DNA of 57,767 nucleotides from CAZTHK01 sp964613215 (lineage in GTDB: Bacteria; Krumholzibacteriota; Krumholzibacteriia; Krumholzibacteriales; CAZTHK01). The translations under genes and the position numbers were made by a program. The DNA lies in assembly GCA_964613215.1 (NCBI GenBank), contig CAZTHK010000022.1:1-57767 (forward strand), written 5' to 3'. This document shows, piece by piece, positions 32,187 to 42,900 of this stretch. Numbering within the stretch: the first letter of the stretch is position 1; each line of letters begins with the position of its first letter. A model generated the notes under the pieces. That model ran no database searches and had not been told where the DNA came from. It saw nothing but the letters and a program-made list of their open reading frames with translations.

Positions 32187-33452
32187 ATGAAAAAGGCATG
32201 TATATATTTAATCAGCGTGATCATGGTTCTCTTAATCTGTCCTGCCCTCTACGGAGACGAAACCATAGACGGACGGTATCTGGGAATGGCCGGCAGTAAT
32301 ACCGCTACCGCAGAGGGGATGGAGTATCTGGGCGGCAATCCTGCCACCCTGGCTGCTGAGAAATCATTCGGTTTCGAGCTTCTGCTCATCTCGGCCAGAG
32401 TGAGGATGAACAACAACAGCCTGTCCATGAAGGAATATGACGACTACTTCACCACCGGGGACGAATTGTCCGGCGGCGAGATAGACCACCTGCTGGGCCA
32501 TATACCGGACAGCGGACTGCGGATTGACGGATTTGCCGGAGTAAGGGCAATATCATTCTGCGCCGGACCACTGGGATTCGGTGTAACCGGCACCGGCAAC
32601 GGATTCGCCACCCTCCCCCGGGAAGCGCTGGAATTCCCCTTCTATGGGAACAAGGAGATAAAGGAGCTCCGGTTCGACCAGCTGAAGGGAGAGGGCTGGA
32701 GTGGAATTGCCCTCAACCTGGGAGGAGCTAAAGTGCTGTCTGGAAAACCGGGAAAGGGTTCGCCCTTCCTTTCGGCCGGAGTGAATTTGAAATACATTTT
32801 CGGCTTAGCTTATGCGGGTATAGTTGAAGCGGGGGGAGGAATAGAAACCACCGAACAGTATATACTGGCGAATGGGAATATGCACCTCAGAACCAGCGAA
32901 GGTGGCAGTGGATACGCCGCCGATGCAGGGATGTACGCCAGAGTCTCGGATGGATGGTCTCTATCCCTTCACTGTAACAACCTGGTGGGAGATATCAACT
33001 GGGATAAAGATAACCAGATGTCGGTATATCAATTCAACTCCGACAGCCTGAGCATCCTGGGGGGAGAGGAGGCTGATATCTCCGACCAGGATACCACTTA
33101 TTCCACAGAAGACTTTTCCACCGGACTCCCCCGTTCTATTAATCTTGCCGCTGCATACCGGGCAAATTCCCGGCTGGTTTTAACGGCATCCTGGCGGCAG
33201 GGGCTGGATGATAATCTGGGGAATACAGTAATCCCGCGCTTTGCACTGGGTGCCGAATATGCTCCCCTCTACTATCTTCCTTTGAGGATGGGAATCGCAT
33301 TGGGTGGAAACGATACATTCGCCACCGGACTGGGGATGGGAATCAGGCTGGGATGCTGGCGGATGGACCTGGGCTACCTTAATCACAGCTTCGACTGGTT
33401 CAGAAACGCCAGGGGGGTGGATCTGGCGGTCACCTCTCATCTGAGGTTCTAA
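32187..33452 (+). CDS. Outer-membrane beta-barrel protein (FadL/TraF-like fold, DUF5723-like)
   Basis: The protein has 421 residues with a Sec signal peptide (YLISVIMVLLICPALYG). The N-terminus RYLGMAGSNTATAEGMEYLG followed by NPATLA is typical of FadL/TraF-like outer-membrane barrels, where a plug segment carries the 'GMAGA...NPA' pattern. Alternating hydrophobic strands run to the end, and the last residue is Phe (AVTSHLRF), the C-terminal aromatic signal for barrel insertion. It probably forms a channel or a docking site for the upstream lipoprotein, from which it is separated by 5 bases. The substrate is unknown. Confidence 0.8.
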   Translation: MKKACIYLISVIMVLLICPALYGDETIDGRYLGMAGSNTATAEGMEYLGGNPATLAAEKSFGFELLLISARVRMNNNSLSMKEYDDYFTTGDELSGGEIDHLLGHIPDSGLRIDGFAGVRAISFCAGPLGFGVTGTGNGFATLPREALEFPFYGNKEIKELRFDQLKGEGWSGIALNLGGAKVLSGKPGKGSPFLSAGVNLKYIFGLAYAGIVEAGGGIETTEQYILANGNMHLRTSEGGSGYAADAGMYARVSDGWSLSLHCNNLVGDINWDKDNQMSVYQFNSDSLSILGGEEADISDQDTTYSTEDFSTGLPRSINLAAAYRANSRLVLTASWRQGLDDNLGNTVIPRFALGAEYAPLYYLPLRMGIALGGNDTFATGLGMGIRLGCWRMDLGYLNHSFDWFRNARGVDLAVTSHLRF

Positions 33453-33941
33453 CCTCCACACTGAGCGTCCCCCTGTTTACACTCCGGCGCAACCCTCGAC
33501 AGTATAACGGGAGAAAAGGGCTATACCTTCCAGCCGGGTCCCTCATCAAATAGCTTTAATGACTGGATATCTTTTTGGATACTATAATGGAATAAACCTC
33601 CCATCTTTCAACAGAACGGAACTTTTAACCTCAATCCGTCAAAATCCTGGTGACCGGAACAGCGATTCTTTTCCTCCATACGCCAACCTGTCCGGATTAT
33701 ACCTCCTCTTATTACTCCACAACTGGTGGTGTTTACCAATTACAGAAATGGCAGAGAAAGTATCACCGGTTAGCCGCAAAGACAACCGGCATCAATGGTT
33801 TTATTGATGGATTGAGGTTAATACCTGCGAATTTTTCCAATTTTACATAATAATTATTTGCAATCATTACCAGCATGTAATAGTCTGCTTCCTGTGAGGC
33901 AAACTGGTATTTTTTTCTGAGAAATTCAAGGAGGTGCTGTC
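33453..33941. other. Intergenic region, no gene recognised
   Basis: Small open frames in 33559-33850 (Pro/Tyr/Ser-rich) have no ribosome-binding site and no family resemblance. The 3' part (33840-33930) is AT-rich and likely holds the promoter for the next gene, whose AGGAGGT site is at about 33929. Confidence 0.4.
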
Positions 33942-34736
33942 ATGAACAGGATGTTACTTCTGTTTCTTTGCATCCTGCTGCTAATACCGGCCGGCGTGTA
34001 TTCACAGTATCAGATTCCCGCCGGTACGTTCAGCTGCGGCGGCGGTGTGGGAAGCGGAAGTCATATTTCCAACCACACTGCCGGCCAGGCAGCGGTTGGA
34101 GGCATTACCGGCATATCCGGTTCCTACCGGGTGAAGTCGGGTTTCTGGTATCTGGCGGAGTTATCATCGGCGGTAGAGGTGGCAATCAAATCATTCCATG
34201 CCACCTATTCACCGGACAGGGTTGAGCTGGCCTGGAGTATTGCTCAGTCAGCTCAATTCGAAGGGTTCAACATCTACCGCAGAGAGGGGGAAGAAGGACC
34301 TTTCCAGAAACTCAACGGAGAGCTGTTACCCTTCGAGAACACCACCGCTTTTACTGATGAAACCGCCCTTCCGGGCAGAACCTACTGCTACCAGCTGGGA
34401 GCGGTGGAGAGTGATGGTGAGATATTCTCCGCCATGGTAACCCTATCGCTGCCACCCAAACCACTCACCCTCTATCAGAATCATCCCAACCCGTTCAACC
34501 CATCTACCACCATTGCTTACTTCCTGCCCCGGGATCAGTACGTGAATCTGTCTATCTATGATATCAGGGGCAGCAGGGTCACTACCCTGGTGGAGAGCCA
34601 TCAGCAGGCCGGCCGGAAGGAGATTATCTGGAATGGCAGGAATAAGAATGGAGTACCGGTGAGTTCGGGAGTCTACCACTACCGTCTGGTCACCGGAAAG
34701 AAGACCATCACCAGAAAGATGGTGGTTATCAGATAG
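33942..34736 (+). CDS. Secreted protein with FlgD-like/type IX (Por) sorting domain
   Basis: The protein has 264 residues with a signal peptide (LLLFLCILLLIPAGVYS). A short Gly/Ser-rich region (SCGGGVGSGSHISNHTAGQA) is followed by a fibronectin-III-like domain (VELAWSIAQSAQFEGFNIYR). The C-terminal ~85 residues are the FlgD-Ig/type-A sorting domain: LYQNHPNPFNPSTTIAYFLP, VNLSIYDIRGSRVTTLV, then SGVYHYRLVTG and KTITRKMVVIR. Such ends direct proteins through the type IX secretion system in Bacteroidetes and related phyla. AGGAGGTGC upstream is a strong ribosome-binding site. The tail-fibre-like gene follows 58 bases later. Confidence 0.88.
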   Translation: MNRMLLLFLCILLLIPAGVYSQYQIPAGTFSCGGGVGSGSHISNHTAGQAAVGGITGISGSYRVKSGFWYLAELSSAVEVAIKSFHATYSPDRVELAWSIAQSAQFEGFNIYRREGEEGPFQKLNGELLPFENTTAFTDETALPGRTYCYQLGAVESDGEIFSAMVTLSLPPKPLTLYQNHPNPFNPSTTIAYFLPRDQYVNLSIYDIRGSRVTTLVESHQQAGRKEIIWNGRNKNGVPVSSGVYHYRLVTGKKTITRKMVVIR

Positions 34737-34794
34737 CAGGGTAAATTAGTAAGCGTTTTCCCGGTGAGAATTAACAGTAAGATGGAGGAAAGAA

Positions 34795-36906
34795 ATGAAT
34801 CGGAAAAAGTTAATGGCGGCTGCCATTATGGTATTGATACTGGCAACGGGCGCTCAAGCCCAAATACCTCAGACCCTTAATTACCAGGGAGTGTTAACCG
34901 ATGCCAGCGGGGTGGTTGTTTCCGACGGAGATTACAGTGTGGAATTCAGTCTGTACACGGTAGCTTCGGGCGGTTCGGCAATATGGAGCAATACCAGGAC
35001 TGTTTCAGTCAGCCACGGTATATTCAACGTCATCCTGGGTGAATCCGCACCCCTGAACCTTCCCTTCAGCACACAGTATTATCTGGGCATGGCGGTGGAG
35101 GGTGAGAGCGAGCTTGCTCCAAGAGTGCAACTCGCCGCTTCAGCATACAGCCTGAACTCCAGGGGGGTTTTCGGGGACTCCAACATCTTCCCCCATGCAG
35201 GCAAGGTGGGCATAGGCACCATGACCCCTCATGTGGATGCAAAGACCCACATTATGCTGCCCAATTCCGGCAACTTCGCAAATCTTATGATAGAGAGCCC
35301 GGCCAATGACGTGGGATATGGCATTGAATTTGTAAATCCCGACGGATCCTGGAAGGTGGGTCCGAATATAGGAAATTACAGCAATAATCATTTCAGAATA
35401 TCGGGCCCCGGCTTGGGCCTGGACGATATGCTGGTAATGCTGACTACCGGAGAGGTAGGACTTGGCATTACCTCGCCGGCGGAAAAGCTGGATGTGGACG
35501 GGGGAGTTAAGATAGGAAACAGTACCGGCACCAACGAGGGAACCATCCGCTGGACCGGTAGTGATTTCGAAGGTTACAACGGCAGCTCATGGCAATCCCT
35601 TACCGGAGGAGGCGGCTCCCTGCCCTCAGGGACAGCCGGACAGACCCTGCGCCACAACGGAACCAGCTGGGTGGCCAACAGCGGAATCTACAACAACGGA
35701 ACCTATATAGGAATAGGGGATGTAACTCCGGAGGCGAAACTCAATATCGGCGGGGGACAGTGGAATCTCAACGCTTCCGAGGGAGATTTCAAGATAGGTA
35801 ACAGCACCTACAGGCTCAAGTTCGGCGTGGCCACAGGTGGCGGAGGCGCCGGAACAGCCGGGATACGGGCTCAGGGTGGAATGGCAAAGCTGATCATGGG
35901 GGCCGGCTCCAAGGAGGTGCTCCATGTGGACAGCACCGGTACGGTAAGTGTAGGAAGCGATTTGTATACCGGCAATCTGGAAATCTATCGTGAAGGTATA
36001 TCCGGCTCCATGACGAATATCTATACCAATTCATATGGCGGCAATCTTAATCTGTACGACGAATCGGGCGGTTTAACCGCGTCAATGCAAGCGGATGCTA
36101 ATGGTGAGGGTGGATATATATTTGCAGGAAGGGGGTCGGGGCTCACCGGATTCAGGGTAGACGGGAATTATAACGGAACGAATGAACCAAGTGTGAGTGT
36201 TATCGGCTCATCCCGGAGTGCCACATTCTATATGGGTTCATCAGGTAACAGTTCGGTACAGCTTCCCACCGATGCCATCTCCTCCGACGAGATGCTCGAT
36301 GAAACGGGGGGAGTAAGCTACGAAGAGGGCAGCTCGTCGGTCCAATTGGCAAATACCGGATATACCACCATTGCCTCACAGACCATTTCCACCCCCTCTT
36401 CAGGATACGTCCTGGTGATAGGTACCACCCAGGCCTTCGCAGATCATACAAACGGAACCAGCAGCCAGGCTGATTTCGGTGTGTCATCCACAAGTTCATC
36501 CCTGCCAAACAACCAGGATGTTACTGTGTTGTGGCCTTCTGAATTACCCTCTTCGTCTTTGTACAGTATTCCTGTTACGGTTCAAAGTATCTTTGAGGTG
36601 GCCGGTGCGGGTGACTATACATTCTATCTGTTGGGCGATGAGATCTCAGCCGACTTTACCTGCTATGACATGCAGCTGTCTGTTATATACTTCCCCACCT
36701 CGTACGGGACCGTTATGTCACCGGCACTGACCGGAAATGTCCCTGATGATGAAGCAGCGCCGGTGAACGGTTTATCCGCAAGTTTCGTGGATAATCAGAA
36801 GATGGAGTCGGTGGAAGCCAACAACGCCCGGATCCGCAGGGAGCTGGAGGAGATGAGAAAGAGGATGGAAAAACTGGAGAGAATGGTGGGGCAGGAGAAC
36901 AGATAG
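34795..36906 (+). CDS. Exported tail-fibre-like repeat protein
   Basis: The protein has 703 residues with a signal peptide ending GAQAQ. The N-terminus IPQTLNYQGVLTDASGVVVS is common in exported fibre-like proteins of FCB bacteria. The middle has repeated tail-fibre motifs (KVGIGTMTPH, VGLGITSPAEKLDVDGGVKI, IGIGDVTPEAKLNIGGG), each a beta-solenoid turn followed by a sugar- or chaperone-like stem. The C-terminus ends with a coiled coil (ARIRRELEEMRKRMEKLERM), probably a trimerisation region. It lacks the phage neighbours expected for a real tail fibre, so a surface adhesin is more likely. A strong terminator follows. Confidence 0.8.
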   Translation: MNRKKLMAAAIMVLILATGAQAQIPQTLNYQGVLTDASGVVVSDGDYSVEFSLYTVASGGSAIWSNTRTVSVSHGIFNVILGESAPLNLPFSTQYYLGMAVEGESELAPRVQLAASAYSLNSRGVFGDSNIFPHAGKVGIGTMTPHVDAKTHIMLPNSGNFANLMIESPANDVGYGIEFVNPDGSWKVGPNIGNYSNNHFRISGPGLGLDDMLVMLTTGEVGLGITSPAEKLDVDGGVKIGNSTGTNEGTIRWTGSDFEGYNGSSWQSLTGGGGSLPSGTAGQTLRHNGTSWVANSGIYNNGTYIGIGDVTPEAKLNIGGGQWNLNASEGDFKIGNSTYRLKFGVATGGGGAGTAGIRAQGGMAKLIMGAGSKEVLHVDSTGTVSVGSDLYTGNLEIYREGISGSMTNIYTNSYGGNLNLYDESGGLTASMQADANGEGGYIFAGRGSGLTGFRVDGNYNGTNEPSVSVIGSSRSATFYMGSSGNSSVQLPTDAISSDEMLDETGGVSYEEGSSSVQLANTGYTTIASQTISTPSSGYVLVIGTTQAFADHTNGTSSQADFGVSSTSSSLPNNQDVTVLWPSELPSSSLYSIPVTVQSIFEVAGAGDYTFYLLGDEISADFTCYDMQLSVIYFPTSYGTVMSPALTGNVPDDEAAPVNGLSASFVDNQKMESVEANNARIRRELEEMRKRMEKLERMVGQENR

Positions 36907-36940
36907 ATAATAGAACCGGCCATAAATCCGGCAGGATAAA

Positions 36941-36970
36941 AAACGGGGCGGTTTTCCGCCCCGTTTGATT
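36941..36970 (+). terminator. Intrinsic terminator after the fibre-like gene
   Basis: AAACGGGGCGG, loop TTTT, CCGCCCCGTTT form a perfect 11-bp stem, with the U-rich GTTTGATT at the end. It lies 35 bases after the stop and should end the 30.1-36.9 kb transcript. Confidence 0.85.
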
Positions 36971-37128
36971 AACATATAGTATTCACAGAAAACCAGCGTC
37001 TGATCTGCAGGAATATTACCCGCCTGATTTTTATTGAAATATTTCCGTGGAATTATAACTCAACCACAGCTTGCCCCGGGGATAATTTTTACTTATTATT
37101 TATCAATAAATTACATATGAGGATAAGG

Positions 37129-38031
37129 ATGTCATCGATCAAGCAACTGAAAGAAGAAAGACCCCGGTTGGCCAGTGTTATCCTCTGGACACTGGCAGTG
37201 GTAATAACCCTGCTCTGTTTTGCCTATCAGAACAGAACCGGTCCCACCTATCCCCTGGAGGGAAGTGTTAAGACCCCATGGGGCAGGATCAGTTTCAAGT
37301 TTCAGCGCTCCCAGACGATCGGCGAAGATCTCAAGATTGTGCTGCGACGGCCGGTGCCGCAGGATGTTACCGGACAGGTAATGTACCGCCGCTATAAGTC
37401 ACATGATGACTGGTCGGTGGTGAGTATGAAGAGGGGCAGTTTCGGTTTCACCCGCCGGGGGGAAACCGAATGGGTGGAAGGGCCGGGCGCAGAACTTCCC
37501 AGCCTCCAGACCCGGGCTGGAAAGTATGAATATTATGTATATATTGCCGGTCCGGGGAAACCTCCCGTATCGGTAACCGGTGACGAACCGGTCTATGCCC
37601 GCTACAAGGCGCCGGTGCCCCGGTGGGCTTTATTCTCACATATCCTGATCATATTTGCCTCAATGACCCTGGCCATGCGCACCACCCTGGAAGCCCTGAC
37701 AGACGGGAGCTACCGGTGGATGCTCTGGGCTACCACCGTCTCCCTGATCCTGGGGGGATTCATATTCGGACCACTGGTACAGTGGCACGCCTTCGGGGTA
37801 TGGTGGTCCGGAATACCTAATGGATATGACTGGACCGACAACAAGGTACTTATCGAACTGGCATTCTGGATGATTGCCCTGGCGGCAAACCGGGGGGAAA
37901 GACGCAACCGCTGGACCATTTTTCTTGCCGGGGTGGTGACCGTGATGGTCTACTTTATTCCCCACAGCCTGTTCGGATCGGAATACAACTTCCGCAGCGG
38001 TACCGGCCGGGGAACCTCCGGCCAGGCTTGA
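37129..38031 (+). CDS. Membrane protein of unknown function
   Basis: The ATG at 37129 is preferred because AGGA lies 5 bases upstream; the ATG at 37117 has none and adds four residues. The ~300-residue protein has one N-terminal membrane helix (SVILWTLAVVITLLCFAY), an extracytoplasmic beta-rich part (TPWGRISFKFQRSQTIGEDL, then YEYYVYIAGPGKPP), and four or so further helices in the C-terminal 130 residues (SHILIIFASMTLAM, WMLWATTVSLILGGFIFG, ELAFWMIALA, WTIFLAGVVTVMVYFIP). I do not recognise a family. The M14 peptidase gene follows after 24 bases on the same strand and may be co-transcribed. Confidence 0.8.
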   Translation: MSSIKQLKEERPRLASVILWTLAVVITLLCFAYQNRTGPTYPLEGSVKTPWGRISFKFQRSQTIGEDLKIVLRRPVPQDVTGQVMYRRYKSHDDWSVVSMKRGSFGFTRRGETEWVEGPGAELPSLQTRAGKYEYYVYIAGPGKPPVSVTGDEPVYARYKAPVPRWALFSHILIIFASMTLAMRTTLEALTDGSYRWMLWATTVSLILGGFIFGPLVQWHAFGVWWSGIPNGYDWTDNKVLIELAFWMIALAANRGERRNRWTIFLAGVVTVMVYFIPHSLFGSEYNFRSGTGRGTSGQA

Positions 38032-38055
38032 TTGCAACCTTACAGAGGGAGAAAC

Positions 38056-39717
38056 ATGTTAAGGATAACCTCGATACTCACAGTAGCGGCGGTGGTGGTG
38101 ATGCTTATTGCCACCCCGGCCTTCTCCGCCGAACCACTTACCACCGCAGAGAAATCGGATTACACCCGCACCTCACTCTACCCGGAGATCATGGAATTTC
38201 TGCATCAGGTGGCCAGAGGCTCCGGCCAGGTAAGAATAGCAACCATGTGCCAATCCACCGAAGGGAGGGATATCCCCCTGGTGGTGATCAGCAGTGAGGG
38301 GATCGCCACTCCCTGTGAACTGAGGATGACGGGCAAACCATGTGTGCTTATCCAGGCCAATATCCATGCCGGAGAGGTGGAGGGGAAGGAAGCATGCCTG
38401 ATGCTGATCAGGGATATCGCTGCCGGCAAGACGGAAGGTCTGCTCACCAACCAGGCGATTCTGGTCATTCCCGATCTCAATGCGGACGGGAATGAGAAGC
38501 TTTCCCAGGAAAACCGCCGGGACAACGGTCCCCCTCTGGCAGGTACCCGTGCCAACGGACAGAATCTCGACCTCAACAGGGATTATCCCAAACTCGATTC
38601 CCCCGAGATAACCGCACTGGTGGATTTGCTGAACCGCTGGGATCCGGTACTGATGATGGATATGCATACCAAGAACGGCTCCTATCACCGGGCTCCGGTA
38701 ACCTATACCACCGTTATAAATCCCAACTCACACCCCCTCATCAGGGACTACATGTGGGAAGAACTGTTCCCCCGGGTGAAGAGAACCATGAAGGAGGAGT
38801 TCGGATATCTGGCCATGCCATACGGCAACTTCAAGAACAGGCTCGACCCCCGGGAGGGATGGAGAAATCATGCGGTGGCGGCACGGTACGGCTCCAACTA
38901 TGTGGGACTGAGAAACCGCTTTACCATACTGGATGAGAACTATCCCTATGCAGACTTCAGGACCAGGGTTCTCTCATCCTACTCATTCATCAGATCGGTT
39001 CTGCGTTTTACCAACCGGAATATCGGCGAGATGGAGAAGGTCATAAGACTGGCAGACAGGGAAACAGCGGAACAGTTTCACCGGGGTGACTTCGCATTGG
39101 AACACCGGATGGAAGAGCTGTTCGACCTCACAGTCAAAAGTTACCGGTTTATCAACCAGAAGATCCCCCCCGAAGAGATGGACAGGTATCCACCCTGGTT
39201 CGACGGATACCTGGTAAAAAAGACCGATCAAGAAAAGGACTACCGGGTTCCCTACATAGCCAGGGCTGTCCCCGCCCGCACGGTAGAGATTCCGGAGGGG
39301 TATATCATTCTTCCCAGTCAGAGCGAGATCGCAAGCCTGCTCAGAAAACATGGGATAACAGTGGAGAGAATAAACAACCGGATCGATACTGCCGTTGAGA
39401 AATATGCAATCAGTCAGGTGGAGCTCTCCGACCGGCTGTATCAGGGTCATGTGCATGTGGAGGTTACCGGGGAATATCAGACAGAGGAAGTTACCATCCC
39501 TGAAGGAGCATACTATATCTCCATGAAACAGCCCCTGGCCAGGGTGGCCGCCTTCCTGCTGGAGCCTGAATCGGACGACAGCCTGCTGAGGTGGGGATTT
39601 TTCAACAAGATACTGGTAAAGCAGTGGGGCAGGAACCGGCCGAACCTCTATCCGGTCTACCGGGCCGATGGCATTGAGGACCAGCTTGAACTGGCCCTCC
39701 CAACACCCCAACGGTGA
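38056..39717 (+). CDS. Exported M14 family zinc carboxypeptidase
   Basis: The start is set at the ATG at 38056 behind GAGGGAG; a signal peptide follows (VAAVVVMLIATPAFSA). The 553-residue protein has the M14 zinc site: His104 and Glu107 in NIHAGEVEGKE, and His204 in MMDMHTKNGSYH. Substrate-binding Asn-Arg lie in LDLNRDYPKLDSPE. The region after about residue 300 is a beta-rich extension found in bacterial M14 proteins of this type. It should act in the periplasm or outside, removing C-terminal residues from peptides. With the S9 peptidase at 6.9 kb, it suggests growth on protein-derived peptides (inference). Confidence 0.9.
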   Translation: MLRITSILTVAAVVVMLIATPAFSAEPLTTAEKSDYTRTSLYPEIMEFLHQVARGSGQVRIATMCQSTEGRDIPLVVISSEGIATPCELRMTGKPCVLIQANIHAGEVEGKEACLMLIRDIAAGKTEGLLTNQAILVIPDLNADGNEKLSQENRRDNGPPLAGTRANGQNLDLNRDYPKLDSPEITALVDLLNRWDPVLMMDMHTKNGSYHRAPVTYTTVINPNSHPLIRDYMWEELFPRVKRTMKEEFGYLAMPYGNFKNRLDPREGWRNHAVAARYGSNYVGLRNRFTILDENYPYADFRTRVLSSYSFIRSVLRFTNRNIGEMEKVIRLADRETAEQFHRGDFALEHRMEELFDLTVKSYRFINQKIPPEEMDRYPPWFDGYLVKKTDQEKDYRVPYIARAVPARTVEIPEGYIILPSQSEIASLLRKHGITVERINNRIDTAVEKYAISQVELSDRLYQGHVHVEVTGEYQTEEVTIPEGAYYISMKQPLARVAAFLLEPESDDSLLRWGFFNKILVKQWGRNRPNLYPVYRADGIEDQLELALPTPQR

Positions 39718-39967
39718 AGCATGAATTCACTAAAACCACTTCGTGACGGGCCTTAGGGGTACTCATCCAGAGGCTGTAATAATAGCCGAATTGTATAGTG
39801 CTCAGCTTAGTAAGCTCAGGGCAGGTTTTGTTTACCCGTCATCCTGGCGCCGGAACACTACAGCGGCATAAACAATGCGGCGAGTGCATATGTCATTTTT
39901 AATTTTATTCAAAAACTGATGGTGCTGCATCATTCCACAGTAAAATGGGAATTCCGCACCCATAAAC

Positions 39968-39985
39968 CAGGAGAAAAATCTCCTG
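39968..39985 (-). terminator. Hairpin directly after the RND gene, possible terminator
   Basis: CAGGAGA, AAAA, TCTCCTG is a perfect 7-bp inverted repeat adjoining the stop codon of the RND gene on the minus strand. Only a short GTTTA follows, so termination may be partial. The space up to 39720 has no gene. Confidence 0.45.
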
Positions 39986-42900
39986 TCAGACTGTTTCTTT
40001 ATTCCTACCATTAATTCCCTCTATCAGATTATACAGAACCGGTACCACCACCAGGGTAAGGGCTGTGGAAACCAGCAGCCCGCCGATTATTGCCCAACCC
40101 AGGGGTCCCCACAAATCACCACCTCCCAGGGTAAGGGGCAGAAGACCGCTTATGGTGGTAGCGGTGGTTAGAATTATGGGGGTGAATCTGGTTTCACCCG
40201 CCTCGGTAAGGGCCTCTTTAAGATTCTTCCCCTCCTCTCTCAGCTGGTTGGTGTAAACCACCAGTATGATGGAGTTGTTCACCACAATACCCATCAGGCT
40301 GGCCAGACCTATAAAGGCTGAGAATGATAAGGTGTATCCGGTTATCAGAAGTGCCAGCACCGAACCTATCACCGCCAGGGGAATGGCCATAAAAACTATC
40401 AGGGGTTGTTTGAAGGAGCGGAACTGAAGTACCAGCACAGCGAATATGGAAAGCACCGATATGATTATTGCTCTGGTAATTCCGGCAAAGGTCTTTCCCC
40501 TCTCCTCCATCTCACCCCCCACACTGTAACGGTAACCCTCCGGCCATTCGTAGCGGTCCAGCCGTTCCACAACCAATCTGGTGGCCCGGTCCACCGAGTA
40601 TCCCCTCTTCATGTCCGCCTTGATCATCACATAACGCTCCAGATCATAGTGGCTCACCTCGGTGGGAGCGGACTTGAACTCAAGGGTGGCCAGTTCCCTC
40701 AGGGGAATCTGTGCTCCCGACCGGGAGGGAACCATTATCCGGTCGAAATCCTCCGGCCCCGGTATTCCTTCCAGGGAAAGCCTGAGAACAATGTCATACT
40801 CATCCCCTCTGGAATCACGGTAGCTGGCAACCGCCCTGCCGGCCAGGGCGGTACGCACCGTCCGGTCAATGTCTACCGGCATTACCCCCAGCATGGCTGC
40901 CCTGTCCCGGTTTATGGAGACACTCAGATCGGTTTTGGTGGTTTTGAGCGGATTATCGATATTAACTGTGCCCGGAGTGGTACGAATAATTTCCTCCACA
41001 TCAGCAGCCAGTTGCTTCAGAACCCTCAGGTCATCACCAATAAGCCTTATCACCACCGGAGCCTCAAGGGGGGGGCCCTGTTCGAACTCCTTGACCTCTA
41101 TCCTGGCTCCCGGGAAGGAACCGAACTCCCCCCTCAGTTCTTCAATCAGCTCCTGCATACGTTCCATACCTATATCCCTGAGCCTGACAAAAACCTGGGC
41201 GAAGTGGCTCCTGGTCCGGGGTGAAAACATATTATAATATATCCTGGGATTACCATGCCCCACATTGGTGGAATAATGATCTATCTCAGGATGATCATCC
41301 AGCACCGACTCCACATATCCTGATATTTCATCCGTTCTTCCGATGTTGGTACCCTTGGGCGCCCATACATCCACCAGCAGCTGCATCTTTCCAGACTTGG
41401 GAAACAGGCTGAACCCGACCACCGGGAGCAGGGACAGGCTTATCAGAAAGACAACCAGAGCTACCGCAAGAACAGTTTTTGGTTTGCCCAACGCCCCTGA
41501 AAGGATCCTGCGGTAACGGTTCTCTATAAATCCATCCAGCAGCCTTCTGGTCCTGCTTACCCGGACAGGTCCTACCCTTCCCAGGAAACGTCCGGCCAGA
41601 TAGGGTGTAAAGGTAAGGGCCAGAAGCAGTGAAGCTGATAAGCAGTATATTACACTCAGTGGCATACTGCGCATGAAATCGCCGGCCATACTCCTGATCA
41701 TAGCCAGGGGAGTGAATGCCAGTACGGTTGTGGCGGTAGCACTCACGATGGCCCATCCGATCTGGCTGGTCCCCTTTACCGCCGCATCGAAGTTTCTGTA
41801 TCCCCTGTTATGGAAGCGGGAAACGTTTTCCACCACTACTATGGCATTGTCCACCAGCAGTCCCAGGGCTATTACCAATCCTACTATAGTCATCTGCTGG
41901 ATACCGAATCCGCTCAAGTCCACAAAACCCACCGCAATTACTATGGAGAATGGTATGGCGGTCATGACAATCCCGGCCGCCCTCCCTCCCAGAGCCAGCA
42001 GGATGACTATACCTACCAGGATAACACCCTGGATGAAATTCCGGAAGAAGCCCCACAACCGGTTGGAAACACTATCCGACTGATCCATCACTGTCTCAAG
42101 TGCGATACCGCCGTGAAGGCTGCCACGGAACTTTGCCAGGGTGGATTTAATCCCCTCCATCACATTATAAATATTGGTGTCTTCCTTCTGAGACATGGAG
42201 ATAAAGACCGCTCTCCGGCCATTGAACCGGGCAATGTAGTTCTGGTCCTCATAATCGAACTCGACCTCTGCCACATCATCGAGATATACCACCCTGCCCC
42301 TGCCTGTGGAAATAACCGTTCTCCTGATATCTTCCAGAGACTGATAATCTCCGCTGGTATGCAGGCTGAATTTCCGCGGCCCTGCTTCCACCGTACCCCC
42401 CGGTATATCCGCACTGGTTGCTCTTATGGTTCCCTCTGCCTGGTCCAGTGAAATCCCCATGGCAGCCATCCTCTCAAGATCCAGCGAGACCCTCACCTCC
42501 CTGAGGGGGCAGCCATCAATCTCTATGTTCTGCACACCGTAGAGTGGTTTAAGCAGATCCTCCAGCCTTTCCGCTTCATCTCTGAGCTCACTGTAGGGTG
42601 CGGTATCCGATACCAGAGCCAGCTGCATTATCTTGGTATTGGTTATGGACCACTTTACCACCTCCAGGCTGTATATATCTCCGGGCAGATCCTCCCGGAC
42701 CCTGTTCACCTTCTGAGTAACATGGGAGTATTTCTCCTCCGAATCGCTTCCCACTTCGAATTCTATATCTATGATTGCCAGCCCGTCCTCGATGGAGGAT
42801 TTTATGTAAATAAAGTCTTCCAGTTCATTCAGCGCCTTTTCGATGGGGTCCACCACCAGCTGTTCCAGGTCGACCGGATTAGCCCCGGGGTAAACCACCA

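Noticed and set aside
33559..33850. Small plus-strand open frames between the barrel and sorting-domain genes
   Set aside because: No ribosome-binding site, odd composition, no recognised motif.
34795..36906. A prophage tail-fibre gene
   Set aside because: No phage structural, lysis or packaging genes nearby; signal peptide and FCB-type N-terminus point to an exported surface protein.
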